The notes under the pieces are model-generated. The model worked only from the letters and a program-made list of their open reading frames with translations. It made no database searches and was not told where the DNA came from. Both the position numbers and the translations under genes were made by a program. Of a stretch of 14,975 nucleotides of DNA, positions 1 through 6,756 are shown one piece after another; within the stretch, counting starts at the first letter, position 1, and every line of letters starts with the position of its first letter. Origin of the DNA: JASFRI01 sp050115015 (GTDB lineage Bacteria; Acidobacteriota; Polarisedimenticolia; CBDVAL01); NCBI GenBank assembly GCA_050115015.1, contig JASFRI010000057.1:1-14975 (forward strand), given 5' to 3'.

Positions 1-1191
1 CGCCAGCTCGTCCGGATCGAGGAGCAGCTCCTCCTTCCGCGTCCCGGAACGGGTGATGTCGAGTGCCGGGTAGACCCGCCGGTCCGCGAGCTGCCGGGTG
101 AGGTGAAGCTCCATGTTGCCCGTGCCCTTGAACTCCTCGAAGATCACCTCGTCCATCCGGCTGCCCGTCTCGATCAGGGCCGTGGCGATGATCGTCAGGC
201 TGCCCCCTTCCTCGATGTTCCGGGCCGCCCCGAAGAAGCGCTTCGGCTTCTGCAGCGCGTTGGCGTCCACACCGCCGGAGAGCACCTTGCCGCTCGGCGG
301 GGTCACGGTGTTGTGCGCCCGGGCCAGGCGGGTGATGCTGTCCAGGAGGATCACGACGTCCCGCTTGTGCTCGACGAGGCGCTTGGCCTTCTCGATCACC
401 ATGTCGGCCACCTGCACGTGGCGGGTGGCGGGCTCGTCGAAGGTCGAGGAGACCACCTCGCCCTCCACGGAGCGCTCCATGTCGGTGACCTCCTCCGGCC
501 GCTCGTCGATCAGCAGGACGATGAGGACCACCTCGGGGTGGTTGGCGGTGATCGAGTTGGCGATGGCCTGCAGGAGCATCGTCTTCCCGGTCCGGGGAGG
601 CGCGACGATGAGGCCGCGCTGCCCCTTCCCGATGGGCGTGAGCAGGTTGACGATGCGGGCCGACAGATCGTTGTCGCCGGTCTCCAGGTTGAGCCGCTCC
701 TGCGGGTAGAGGGGGGTCAGGTTATCGAAGAACCCCCGGTCGGGCTCGCTCTCCTCGCGCAAGGCCTCGAAGTTCACCGCGTCGACGCGGAGCAGCGCGA
801 AGTGCCGTTCACCCTCCTTCGGGGGGCGCACCTGGCCGGAGACGGTATCCCCGGTGCGCAACCCGAACCGGGTGATCTGCGACGGCGAGACGTAGACGTC
901 CTCCGGGCCCGGCAGGTACGAGTAGGCCGGGGAGCGGAGGAACCCGTACCCCTCGGGCATCCGTTCGAGGACGCCTTCCAGGAACACGTTCCCATCCCGC
1001 TCCGCCTGGCACTTCAAGACCTCGAACACCAGGTCCTGCTTGCGCAGTCCCGAAGCGCCCTCGATCTGGAACTCCTTGGCGACCTTGATGAGATCGGAAG
1101 CGCGCTTGGATTCGAGCTCCTGGAGCGTGTACCGGCTCTCGGTGGGAGCGGGCTTGGTCCTGCGGTCCCTCGTCTTCGGGGGCTGTGTCAT
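1..1191 (-). CDS. rho: Transcription termination factor Rho, 3' end cut by window edge
   Basis: Rho is a hexameric RNA-dependent ATPase that loads on C-rich nascent RNA and terminates transcription. The visible 397 residues read cleanly to the window edge, so only about the last 20 residues are missing compared with the usual 415-420. Residues 20-60 form the N-terminal helical domain (a KQDLVFEVL stretch at 51-59), and 62-140 the cold-shock-like RNA-binding fold (EGYGFLR at 80-86). The ATPase domain has Walker A APPRTGKT (197-204) and Walker B VVILLDSITRLAR (279-291). It is followed by the conserved VLSGGVDANAL, KRFFGAARN and EFKGTGNMELHL blocks. ATG at 1191 lies 7 nt after the sigma-factor stop, so the two genes are probably cotranscribed. 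The Shine-Dalgarno is weak, which suggests translational coupling. Identification is secure. Confidence 0.97.
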   Translation of the reverse strand, partial: MTQPPKTRDRRTKPAPTESRYTLQELESKRASDLIKVAKEFQIEGASGLRKQDLVFEVLKCQAERDGNVFLEGVLERMPEGYGFLRSPAYSYLPGPEDVYVSPSQITRFGLRTGDTVSGQVRPPKEGERHFALLRVDAVNFEALREESEPDRGFFDNLTPLYPQERLNLETGDNDLSARIVNLLTPIGKGQRGLIVAPPRTGKTMLLQAIANSITANHPEVVLIVLLIDERPEEVTDMERSVEGEVVSSTFDEPATRHVQVADMVIEKAKRLVEHKRDVVILLDSITRLARAHNTVTPPSGKVLSGGVDANALQKPKRFFGAARNIEEGGSLTIIATALIETGSRMDEVIFEEFKGTGNMELHLTRQLADRRVYPALDITRSGTRKEELLLDPDELA

Positions 1192-1198
1192 GGTCTGC

Positions 1199-2659
1199 TC
1201 AGGAAGCCATCTCGAAGCACGGCTTCAGCACGCGACGGAACGTCGGACTGGAGAGCTTGCTCAGGGCACGCATCTCGATCTGCCGGATGCGCTCCCGGGT
1301 CAGGTTGAGGTGCTTACCAACCTCTTCCAGCGTGTACGTGCGCTCCAGGTCGATGCCGAACCGCATCCGCACGACGCGCTCCTCCTTCGCACCGAGCATC
1401 GCCAGGGCATCGCGAACCGAGTCCGCCTGCTCGCCGTACATCGTGTTGAAGAGCGGCGAAGGGGCCTCGTCGTCGGGGAGCACCTGCTTCCACTCGCGCT
1501 CGTCCCCCTCCTGGATCGGGTGATCGAGGGGGACGGGGTCCATGGCCGCCCGGAGGAACTCGGTCACCTTGCTGGCGGCGATGCCGGCCTCCCGGCCAAT
1601 CTCCTCCGGGGTCGGCCTCCGGCCGAGCTGGTGGTTCAGACGGGCGGAGACCGCGCGGATCTTGCGGATCTTCTCGTGCACGTGCACGGGCACCCGGATC
1701 GTACGGGCACGATCGGCGATCGCCCTCTCGATGGACTGCTTCACCCACCAGTAGGCATAGGTGGAGAACTTGTAGCCCAGGCTGGGATCGAAACGGTCGA
1801 CCGCCTTCATGAGCCCGATGTTCCCCTCCTGGACGAGGTCGGTCATCGACAGACCGTGCTCGAGGTACTTGCGGGCGATGAACGGCACCAGCCGGAGGTT
1901 GGCCATGATCATCTTGTCCCGCGTGTGCTTCAGGGCCGAGCGCAGCGACGTCACCTCGCGGCGCAGCTCGATCAGCTGCGTCGGCGTCAGGCCGGTCGTC
2001 TTGCGGATAGCCTGCAGGGCGCGGCGGGCCGCCGCCTGGCCGGCCGCGGCCGAACGCGTGCGAGGCTGGGGGCGGGCCTTGGCCCCTCGGCCGCGAGAGC
2101 CGGCGCCGATCTGGGACTTGAGGCGCTCGACCTCCCGGGCCGTGCGGGTGATCCCCTCGTGGAGGCGCTCGATCTTCTCCTGGAACTCCTCCTCGGAGCG
2201 ATCTCCGGTCTCCCGGGGCGGGGGCGGCACCGCGAGGTCCTTGTGCCTGCGGAACAGCTTCTTGAGGCCCTTGCGCGACCGGTCCATCTCGTTGGCGAGC
2301 TCGACCTCCTGCTCCGGCGTGAGCAGGTTCACGGCTCCCATCTCCCGGGCGTAGAGGGTATAGATGTCGACGTTCCCCTCATCCCGGGCCGGCCGGCGGC
2401 GCTTGCGATCGAACTCCTGATCCGCGGAGACCGACACCTCCCGGGAGTCGGCACGGCGGACGGCCGCGGCCACCGCAGCGCGGGGATCCGCATCTTCCTG
2501 TTCCTGGTCTGCGTCCGCCTCCACGAGAACCGGGTGCGGACGCAGATCCTCGGGGATGGCGCTGTCCGCCTCCATGCCCTCGTTCGCGCCCCGGTGACGC
2601 TCGGCGCGCTCGGAGGTCAGCTGGTTTCGCTTGCGTGCGAGGTTGCTTCGATTCGCCAT
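1199..2659 (-). CDS. RpoD/SigA-family RNA polymerase sigma factor
   Basis: A sigma70-class promoter-recognition subunit of 486 residues from the ATG at 2659. Region 1.2 lies at about 95-125 (VDIYTLYAREMG). A charged, Arg/Lys-rich linker spans about 130-235. Region 2 begins near 250 with MIMANLRLV and continues through DLVQEGNIGLMKAVDRFD and FSTYAYWWVKQSIERAI, the core-binding and -10-recognition helices. RTIRVPVHVHEKI opens region 3. Region 4 has YTLEEVGKHLNLTRERIRQIE (about 442-462), the -35-recognition helix-turn-helix. There is no acidic region 1.1. This could be the principal sigma or a group 2 (RpoS/SigB-like) sigma, so no symbol is given. A longer reading from ATG 2719 is open, but it would translate through a terminator-like hairpin. 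ATG 2659 is preferred because a purine-rich GGGA stands 6 nt upstream. Confidence 0.93.
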   Translation of the reverse strand: MANRSNLARKRNQLTSERAERHRGANEGMEADSAIPEDLRPHPVLVEADADQEQEDADPRAAVAAAVRRADSREVSVSADQEFDRKRRRPARDEGNVDIYTLYAREMGAVNLLTPEQEVELANEMDRSRKGLKKLFRRHKDLAVPPPPRETGDRSEEEFQEKIERLHEGITRTAREVERLKSQIGAGSRGRGAKARPQPRTRSAAAGQAAARRALQAIRKTTGLTPTQLIELRREVTSLRSALKHTRDKMIMANLRLVPFIARKYLEHGLSMTDLVQEGNIGLMKAVDRFDPSLGYKFSTYAYWWVKQSIERAIADRARTIRVPVHVHEKIRKIRAVSARLNHQLGRRPTPEEIGREAGIAASKVTEFLRAAMDPVPLDHPIQEGDEREWKQVLPDDEAPSPLFNTMYGEQADSVRDALAMLGAKEERVVRMRFGIDLERTYTLEEVGKHLNLTRERIRQIEMRALSKLSSPTFRRVLKPCFEMAS

Positions 2660-2686
2660 TTTGGTTCCCATCCCTTGGAGTGGACC

Positions 2687-2713
2687 TTGGAAAAGCCCGC
2701 CCGACAGGCGGGT
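2687..2713 (-). terminator. Terminator-like hairpin in the sigma-factor leader (possible attenuator)
   Basis: On the minus strand a 6-bp all-GC stem, CCCGCC/GGCGGG (2712-2707 with 2701-2696), closes a 5-nt loop and is extended by one G-T pair. It is followed at once by CTTTTCC. That is the layout of a short intrinsic terminator, with only four T residues. It sits about 30 nt before the sigma start at 2659, so it could end transcripts from the upstream gene or attenuate the sigma-rho transcript. Weak T-run, hence modest confidence. Confidence 0.4.
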
Positions 2714-2757
2714 GCTCATGACTGTTCGATTACGATGTCAACCGGGAGTTCGGCTGA

Positions 2758-2777
2758 CGCGCCGTCGCGACGGCGCG
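2758..2777. repeat. Perfect 20-bp palindrome upstream of the sigma gene
   Basis: CGCGCCGTCG followed directly by its reverse complement CGACGGCGCG, with no spacer. With no loop it is a poor RNA hairpin, which favours a DNA-level site such as an operator for a dimeric protein. It lies 17 bp upstream, in the minus-strand sense, of a TTGACA hexamer at 2741-2736. No convincing -10 box follows that hexamer. Confidence 0.5.
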
Positions 2778-2856
2778 CGCTTCATGACGATGGCGACGTT
2801 CGGGGTTCGGGGGCGTCCGGCATTTCCGGTGACCGGCCGCCCCGGGGAGAGCAGCT

Positions 2857-2873
2857 GCGGGGCCAGGCCCCGC
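2857..2873. repeat. GC-rich inverted repeat after the small RHH-like gene
   Basis: GCGGGGCC-A-GGCCCCGC is a perfect 8-bp inverted repeat around one base. As RNA it would fold as a 6-bp stem with a CCAGG loop. It lies 76 nt downstream of the RHH-like stop codon on the minus strand and has no T-run, so it is at most a Rho-type pause or processing site. The rest of 2778-2948 shows no gene. Confidence 0.35.
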
Positions 2874-2948
2874 TCCGCGAGCTCCGGCGTCCCCACCCAC
2901 GGGGAAACGCGGCCCGCGTCGAATCCGACCCGCTCGCCCGCGGATCGG

Positions 2949-3122
2949 CTATCCCGCTTCCGCCTTTTCCTCTCGCGACCGGAACATCTCCGTCCGGATC
3001 AACGAGCGCAGATACATCGTGATCGTCATGCTCTGGCGTTCGGCCATCTCCCGGAGGAATCCGTGCTCCTCCACCGATATATGCGTGTTGAGGACCTTCT
3101 TGCCCGTCGGCGGTACGGCCAT
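2949..3122 (-). CDS. Small ribbon-helix-helix-like protein, 57 aa
   Basis: A 57-residue ORF read from ATG at 3122 to TAG at 2951-2949. Residues 8-16 (KKVLNTHIS) look like the DNA-contacting beta strand of a ribbon-helix-helix fold. VEEHGFLREMAERQ (17-30) fits helix 1 and TITMYLRSLIRTEMF (33-47) fits helix 2, followed by a charged tail. The pattern strand - helix - short turn - helix and the length are typical of Arc/CopG/MetJ-type regulators. The AT-rich codons in this stretch differ from the flanking noncoding DNA and encode a well-formed amphipathic sequence. A GAGG stands 10 nt upstream of the start, and a promoter (TTGACA, 17-bp spacer, TAATTT) lies about 55 nt farther up. It heads the sigma-rho strand. 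The target is unknown. A role in controlling the sigma gene is only suggested by position. Confidence 0.72.
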   Translation of the reverse strand: MAVPPTGKKVLNTHISVEEHGFLREMAERQSMTITMYLRSLIRTEMFRSREEKAEAG

Positions 3123-3185
3123 TCCCCCGGAACCTCACGCAGAGAGCAGACCGCTCTGATCAACCTCCTCCATCTGCTTACCACA

Positions 3186-3214
3186 AAATTACTATCTGAT
3201 CCCGGAACTGTCAA
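3186..3214 (-). promoter_or_regulatory. Sigma70-type promoter for the RHH-like gene
   Basis: On the minus strand TTGACA (3214-3209) is followed after exactly 17 bp by TAATTT (3191-3186), and an overlapping TAGTAAT is present. The local AT content is far above the surroundings. A short inverted repeat, GTGA-N6-TCAC, sits just upstream at 3215-3228 and could bind a regulator. The -10 match is only 3 of 6, so the assignment rests mainly on the perfect -35 and the spacing. Confidence 0.55.
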
Positions 3215-3334
3215 GTGACTTCTTTCACGGACACCGTCCGGACCACCGGGTTCCGCCGAAGAACGCCCGGGGGCCCCGGATATTCCCGGAAATGCCGGAA
3301 AAAACGCCTCTTGCGCCGGATTCGCGGGCCAGGT

Positions 3335-3363
3335 TTGACTTGCCCGCCCGCTTGGGCTACCAT
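3335..3363 (+). promoter_or_regulatory. Promoter for tRNA-Ser / SRP RNA / dnaX
   Basis: TTGACT at 3335-3340, a 17-bp spacer, then TACCAT at 3358-3363, matching 5/6 and 4/6 of the sigma70 consensus. It is the only good plus-strand promoter seen before the tRNA, about 115 nt upstream of it. It is divergent from the RHH promoter about 120 bp away. Between them (3215-3334) is GC-rich DNA with no gene visible. Confidence 0.6.
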
Positions 3364-3478
3364 TCGCCGCGCTTGGCGAAACGCCTAAAAAGGAGCGAGT
3401 TACGCCATACGCTTTTCCGGTAGGAGGCGGGATCATACGCTCCCCCGCTCCGGAACGCAAGCAAAAAAAACTGCCTGC

Positions 3479-3568
3479 GGAGAGATGTCCGAGTGGCTTA
3501 AGGAGCACGCTTGGAAAGCGTGTGTGGGGGTAACCTCACCGAGGGTTCGAATCCCTCTCTCTCCGCCA
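3479..3568 (+). tRNA. tRNA-Ser (anticodon GGA), CCA encoded
   Basis: The acceptor stem GGAGAGA (3479-3485) pairs with TCTCTCC (3558-3564). The anticodon arm CACGC-TTGGAAA-GCGTG carries anticodon GGA, which reads UCC/UCU serine codons. A long variable arm (GTGGGGGTAACCTCAC) marks it as a class II tRNA, as expected for serine. The T arm GAGGG-TTCGAAT-CCCTC is perfect, and G73-CCA is encoded. It is 90 nt including CCA. It lies just upstream of the SRP RNA, and the two are probably processed from one transcript. Confidence 0.97.
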
Positions 3569-3608
3569 GCCATACCTGGCGGCGGCCCGGACCGGCCGCC
3601 GGAGGAGC

Positions 3609-3880
3609 TGGGTCGTGCTAGGCGGGGAGCTAGCGGTGCCCTGTGACCTGCAATCCGCTCCAGCAGGGCTGAATTCCCTCCTCGAGGGGCCTCGATCCCG
3701 GGTGCAGCGCCCCGGCGGACGCGAGGGGCTGCAGTCCCGTGCACTATGAACCCGTGAACCCCGTCAGGCCCGGAAGGGAGCAGCGGTAAGCGGGACCTCA
3801 TAGGTGATGCGGGCCTCCTGGAGCCCTGGCCGACGGTGTGCGAGCCCGGAACCGGGTTTCGAGGGAGGGTGCACGACCCA
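3609..3880 (+). ncRNA. ffs: Signal recognition particle RNA, large bacterial type (with Alu domain)
   Basis: The RNA core of the signal recognition particle, which binds Ffh and targets ribosomes making membrane proteins. The 5' end TGGGTCGTGC (3609-3618) pairs perfectly with GCACGACCCA (3871-3880), which fixes the ends to within a few bases at about 272 nt. The 5' third has the Alu-domain signature TAGCGGTGCCCTGT and TGCAATCCGCTC, as in the Bacillus scRNA. Domain IV, the Ffh-binding hairpin, is at about 3750-3795 with GTCAGG, a GGAA tetraloop (3772-3775) and AGCAGC. Enterobacterial 4.5S RNA lacks the Alu part. The gene ends 39 nt before dnaX. Confidence 0.95.
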
Positions 3881-3919
3881 CTTTCCCGCCGCGGGATGCG
3901 GCGCGCCGACGAGGGGACG

Positions 3920-5587
3920 ATGGCCTACAAGGTTCTGGCCCGGAAGTTCCGTCCGGGCACCTTCGACGAGGTGGTCGGCCAGGACGCGGTGGTCAGGACG
4001 CTGCGGAACGCCATCGCCGGCGGCCGCATGGCCCATGCCTACCTGTTCTCGGGGGCACGGGGCGTGGGCAAGACCACCCTCGCGCGGATCCTCGCCAAGT
4101 GCCTGAACTGCAAGCAGGCCGACGGCCCCACCGTGACGCCCTGCGGGACGTGCGAGTCGTGCCTCGAGGTGGCGGAGAGCACGTCGCTGGACGTCCAGGA
4201 GATCGATGGCGCCTCCAACCGCGGCATCGATGACATCCGGGAGCTCCGGGAGACCTCGCGCTACCAGCCATCCCGCGACCGATTTCGCGTCTTCATCATC
4301 GACGAGGTGCACATGCTGACCCGGGAGGCGTTCAACGCCCTCCTGAAGACGCTGGAGGAGCCGCCCCCCCACGTGGTGTTCGTCTTCGCCACGACCGAGT
4401 ACCAGAAGGTGCCGGCGACCATCGTCTCCCGCTGCCAGCACTTCGACTTCCGGAGGATCGAGCGAACCACGCTGGCGGCGACGCTGGCGCGGGTGGCGGA
4501 GCAGGAAGGGGTGACCCTCGGCGACCGGGGCGCGGACCTCCTGGCGCGCACCGCCTCCGGGTCCCTGCGGGATGCCCTGGGCTACCTCGACCAGGCCGTC
4601 GCCTATTGCGGAGCGGAGGTCTCGGAGGCCGGGCTCCGGGAGATCCTCGGCGTGGCCGGACGCGAGTCGGTGGACGCGTTCTTCCAGGCGCTGGCCGACT
4701 CGGACGCTGCCGCCGCGATCGGCCTCATCGACCGTCTTGCCCGGTCCGGCCAGGACCTGGCGCACTTCTGCCGGGAGCTGATCGAACGCGGACGGGAGCT
4801 GCTGCTGCTGCGCGCCTCTCCCGAGGCCGTCGCGGTGCTCGGCATGACCGAATCCGAGGCCGCGGAGGCCGGGGCCCTGGCGGAGCGCTTCTCGGCGGAG
4901 GACCTGCTGCGGATCGGCAGGGCCCTGACGGACCTCGAGGGGAAGATGCGTTTCAGCCCGCACACGCGCTTCCTGCTGGAGATGGCGGCGGTCCGCCTGA
5001 TCCGGACCGGCTCCCTGACCCCTCTCCCCGAGCTGATCGCGCGGGTCGAGGCGCTGGCGGGCGGGAGCTCGGGTGGCGGCAGTCCGCCGCCCGCGGGGGG
5101 CCGCAAGGCCACTCCGAAGGCCGGCGGGAAGGTGCAGGCGGCCCCCCCGCCGGGCGGTCCGCGGGTGCCGCTCACCTCGGAGCGGGCCGCCATGGGAGCC
5201 GGCGGCGGCGGCGAGGCCGAGATCCGGCGGCGCGTCTCCGCCAAGCGGAACGCCCTGGGCTCCTACCTGGAGCACGCCTGCGAGTTCCGGGTCGCCGGCG
5301 ACGAGCTCCGGGTGCGCTTCCCGTCCCAGCACGCCCTCTTCATGAACGGCCTGGCGCGGGCGGACAATCGGCGGATCCTGGGCGAGGCGGTCCTGGAGGT
5401 CACGGGGAAGGAGCTGCAGATCGACGTCGGGATCGCTGACGACGAGCCCGCGGGCCCCACCGTGGTCGCGGCGGCGGACCCGCGCGACGACCTCATGGCC
5501 GAGGCCATGGAGGAGCCGGTGGTGCGGGCGTTCATGGATCGATTCCGGGCCCGGGTGGTCCGCGTCGAGGAGGTCAAGCCGTCGTGA
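3920..5587 (+). CDS. dnaX: DNA polymerase III subunit tau/gamma (clamp loader ATPase)
   Basis: DnaX is the AAA+ motor of the clamp loader that places the beta clamp on primed DNA. The protein has 555 residues from ATG 3920 (MAYKVLARKFRP, the family's normal N-terminus). Walker A is GARGVGKT (45-52). The zinc module uses C64, C75, C78 and C81. Walker B is IIDEVH (126-131), followed by LLKTLEEPP and the sensor block FATTE with IVSRCQ. A proline/glycine-rich linker at about 385-435 leads to a C-terminal module, shorter than the 643 residues of E. coli tau. The frame is open upstream to 3836, but that would run into the SRP RNA 3' strand. GAGGGG just before 3920 supports this start. I see no A-rich slippery site for programmed gamma production. 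The stop overlaps the next start (GTGA). Confidence 0.96.
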   Translation: MAYKVLARKFRPGTFDEVVGQDAVVRTLRNAIAGGRMAHAYLFSGARGVGKTTLARILAKCLNCKQADGPTVTPCGTCESCLEVAESTSLDVQEIDGASNRGIDDIRELRETSRYQPSRDRFRVFIIDEVHMLTREAFNALLKTLEEPPPHVVFVFATTEYQKVPATIVSRCQHFDFRRIERTTLAATLARVAEQEGVTLGDRGADLLARTASGSLRDALGYLDQAVAYCGAEVSEAGLREILGVAGRESVDAFFQALADSDAAAAIGLIDRLARSGQDLAHFCRELIERGRELLLLRASPEAVAVLGMTESEAAEAGALAERFSAEDLLRIGRALTDLEGKMRFSPHTRFLLEMAAVRLIRTGSLTPLPELIARVEALAGGSSGGGSPPPAGGRKATPKAGGKVQAAPPPGGPRVPLTSERAAMGAGGGGEAEIRRRVSAKRNALGSYLEHACEFRVAGDELRVRFPSQHALFMNGLARADNRRILGEAVLEVTGKELQIDVGIADDEPAGPTVVAAADPRDDLMAEAMEEPVVRAFMDRFRARVVRVEEVKPS

Positions 5588-5880
5588 ACATCAAGAAGAT
5601 GCTGAAGCAGGCCCAGGCCATGCAGGAGAAGCTGCAGCAAGAGGTCAACGAGATGAGCTGCGAGGGGACCGCGGGCGGGGGGATGGTCACCGTGGTCATG
5701 CGCGGCACCAAGGAGGTCACCGAGGTCCGGATCACCCCGGAGGTGATCGACCCCGAGGACCCGGAGATGCTGCAGGACCTGGTTCTCGCCGCGTTCAACG
5801 ATGCCTGCCGGAAGGTCGACGACGCGGTGCAGGAGAAGATGGGCGGTATGGGAGCCGGCCTCGGCCTCCCGGGCCTCTGA
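5584..5880 (+). CDS. ebfC: YbaB/EbfC family nucleoid-associated protein
   Basis: A 98-residue DNA-binding protein of the YbaB/EbfC family, dimeric proteins that coat DNA without strong sequence preference. The N-terminus MLKQAQAMQEKLQQEV is the family's first long helix. A glycine-rich turn (AGGGMVTVVM) and VTEVRITPEVIDPEDPEMLQDLVLAAFNDA follow, the classic central strands and C-terminal helix. The GTG start overlaps the dnaX stop as GTGA. Placement between dnaX and recR is the near-universal bacterial arrangement, which supports a shared role around replication and repair. The tail ends in Gly/Leu-rich LGLPGL. Confidence 0.96.
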   Translation: MNIKKMLKQAQAMQEKLQQEVNEMSCEGTAGGGMVTVVMRGTKEVTEVRITPEVIDPEDPEMLQDLVLAAFNDACRKVDDAVQEKMGGMGAGLGLPGL

Positions 5881-5883
5881 TCC

Positions 5884-6483
5884 TTGTCCGAGTTCCCCGA
5901 ACCCCTCGAGCGCCTCATCGAGGCGCTCCGGAAGCTGCCCGGCATCGGCTCGAAGACCGCGCAGCGCCTGGCGCTGCACCTGATGCGTGCGCCGCGCACC
6001 GAGACGGACGTCCTGGCCCGGGCGATCCTGGACGTCAAGGAGCGCATGCGGCTGTGCTCCAGCTGCTTCAACATCACCGACATCGATCCCTGCCGCTTCT
6101 GCACGGCGTCGGATCGGGACGACTCGAAGCTGTGCGTGGTCGAGGAACCGAACAACGTCATGGTGATCGAGCGGACCGGGGGCTTCCGCGGCCGTTATCA
6201 CGTGCTCGGTGGCGCCCTGTCACCCATCCACGGACGGGGCCCGGATGCCCTCACGGTGGAGCCGCTGCTGCGCCGCCTGCGTGAGCGATCCGTGGAAGAG
6301 GTGATCCTGGCCACGAACCCGAACGTGGAGGGAGAGGCGACCGCCACCTACCTCGCGCGCCTCGTCCGCCCCCTCGTCACCCGGGTCAGCCGGATCGCGA
6401 TGGGGCTGCCGGTGGGCGGGGACCTGGATTACGTGGACATGATCACCCTCACCCGCTCCCTGGACGGGCGTCGCGATCTCTAG
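5884..6483 (+). CDS. recR: Recombination mediator protein RecR
   Basis: RecR works with RecO (and RecF) to load RecA on SSB-coated gaps. The protein has 199 residues, normal for the family. A helix-hairpin-helix segment at 17-33 includes LPGIGSKTAQRLA. A four-cysteine zinc finger has C58, C61, C70 and C73. The Toprim domain follows (LCVVEEPNNVMVIE at 83-96, the LATNPNVEGEATA loop at 142-154). The C-terminal GLPVGGDLDYVDMITL is conserved. The start codon is TTG, 3 nt after the ebfC stop and without a clear Shine-Dalgarno, so translation is probably coupled. The TAG stop (6481-6483) coincides with the left end of a MITE-like element: its T and A are the candidate target duplication. Confidence 0.96.
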   Translation: MSEFPEPLERLIEALRKLPGIGSKTAQRLALHLMRAPRTETDVLARAILDVKERMRLCSSCFNITDIDPCRFCTASDRDDSKLCVVEEPNNVMVIERTGGFRGRYHVLGGALSPIHGRGPDALTVEPLLRRLRERSVEEVILATNPNVEGEATATYLARLVRPLVTRVSRIAMGLPVGGDLDYVDMITLTRSLDGRRDL

Positions 6484-6703
6484 CCCCCATGGTTCAGGAG
6501 GGGCAGGTCGACCGGTCTCCATTCGGGCGCCAGTCCGGAAGACCTGCGGAAACCGACGAAGAACGAGAGGCTGCAGGATGTCAGAGGCGCCTCGGGAATG
6601 GCCGACCGCCGCAGAGCGGGTGAGGGACCCGTCAGGGCCGGCCAACGCAGGTCGGGCGTTCCCGAGGAGTCTCTGGGGCCTGCCCCTCGTGAATCATGCG
6701 GGC
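6483..6703. mobile_element. MITE-like element with TA flanks and long terminal inverted repeats
   Basis: 6480-6507 and the reverse complement of 6679-6706 match at 25 of 28 positions. Both begin CTAGCCC and end GAGGGGCAGG. If the element proper is 6483-6703, it is flanked on both sides by TA inside CTAG, the target and duplication style of IS630/Tc1-mariner elements. It is 221 bp, carries no ORF of its own and has an internal inverted repeat, CCTCGGGAA (6590-6598) with TTCCCGAGG (6659-6667). This fits a nonautonomous element. The alternative is a structured RNA, since the arms would form a 28-bp RNA stem and the internal stem could extend with TGGCCG/CGGCCA (6599-6604 with 6639-6644). One copy is seen, so family membership cannot be shown here. 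Confidence 0.5.
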
Positions 6704-6756
6704 TAGCAGGCTGCCAGTGTCCCTCCCGGAGATGCCTTCACATCCCCGGTGAGGGA

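Noticed and set aside
2660..2719. A 20-codon N-terminal extension of the sigma factor from ATG 2719
   Set aside because: It would translate through a terminator-like hairpin, and the ATG at 2659 has a purine-rich site at proper distance. Relatives would be needed to settle it.
2713..2741. TTGACA at 2741-2736 on the minus strand as a sigma-gene promoter
   Set aside because: No acceptable -10 hexamer is found at 16-18 bp spacing (TGAGCA at 17), so it is not listed as a promoter.
103..3022. Long plus-strand frames opposite rho and the sigma factor
   Set aside because: The minus strand encodes clear Rho and sigma motifs throughout. The plus frames are shadows rich in Leu, Arg, Asp and Gly.
3836..3919. 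Upstream extension of dnaX to ATG 3836
   Set aside because: The added residues have no resemblance to DnaX, and the region is the 3' strand of the SRP RNA. MAYKVLARKFRP is the normal family start.
5080..5160. A programmed frameshift in dnaX at the G-rich and C-rich runs of the linker
   Set aside because: No A-rich slippery heptamer with a downstream Shine-Dalgarno-like or stem signal is seen, and the reading frame is continuous.
5263..6201. Long minus-strand reading frames opposite dnaX, ebfC and recR, and similar ones elsewhere
   Set aside because: They mirror the codon pattern of the true genes in GC-rich DNA and lack recognisable domains or ribosome binding sites.
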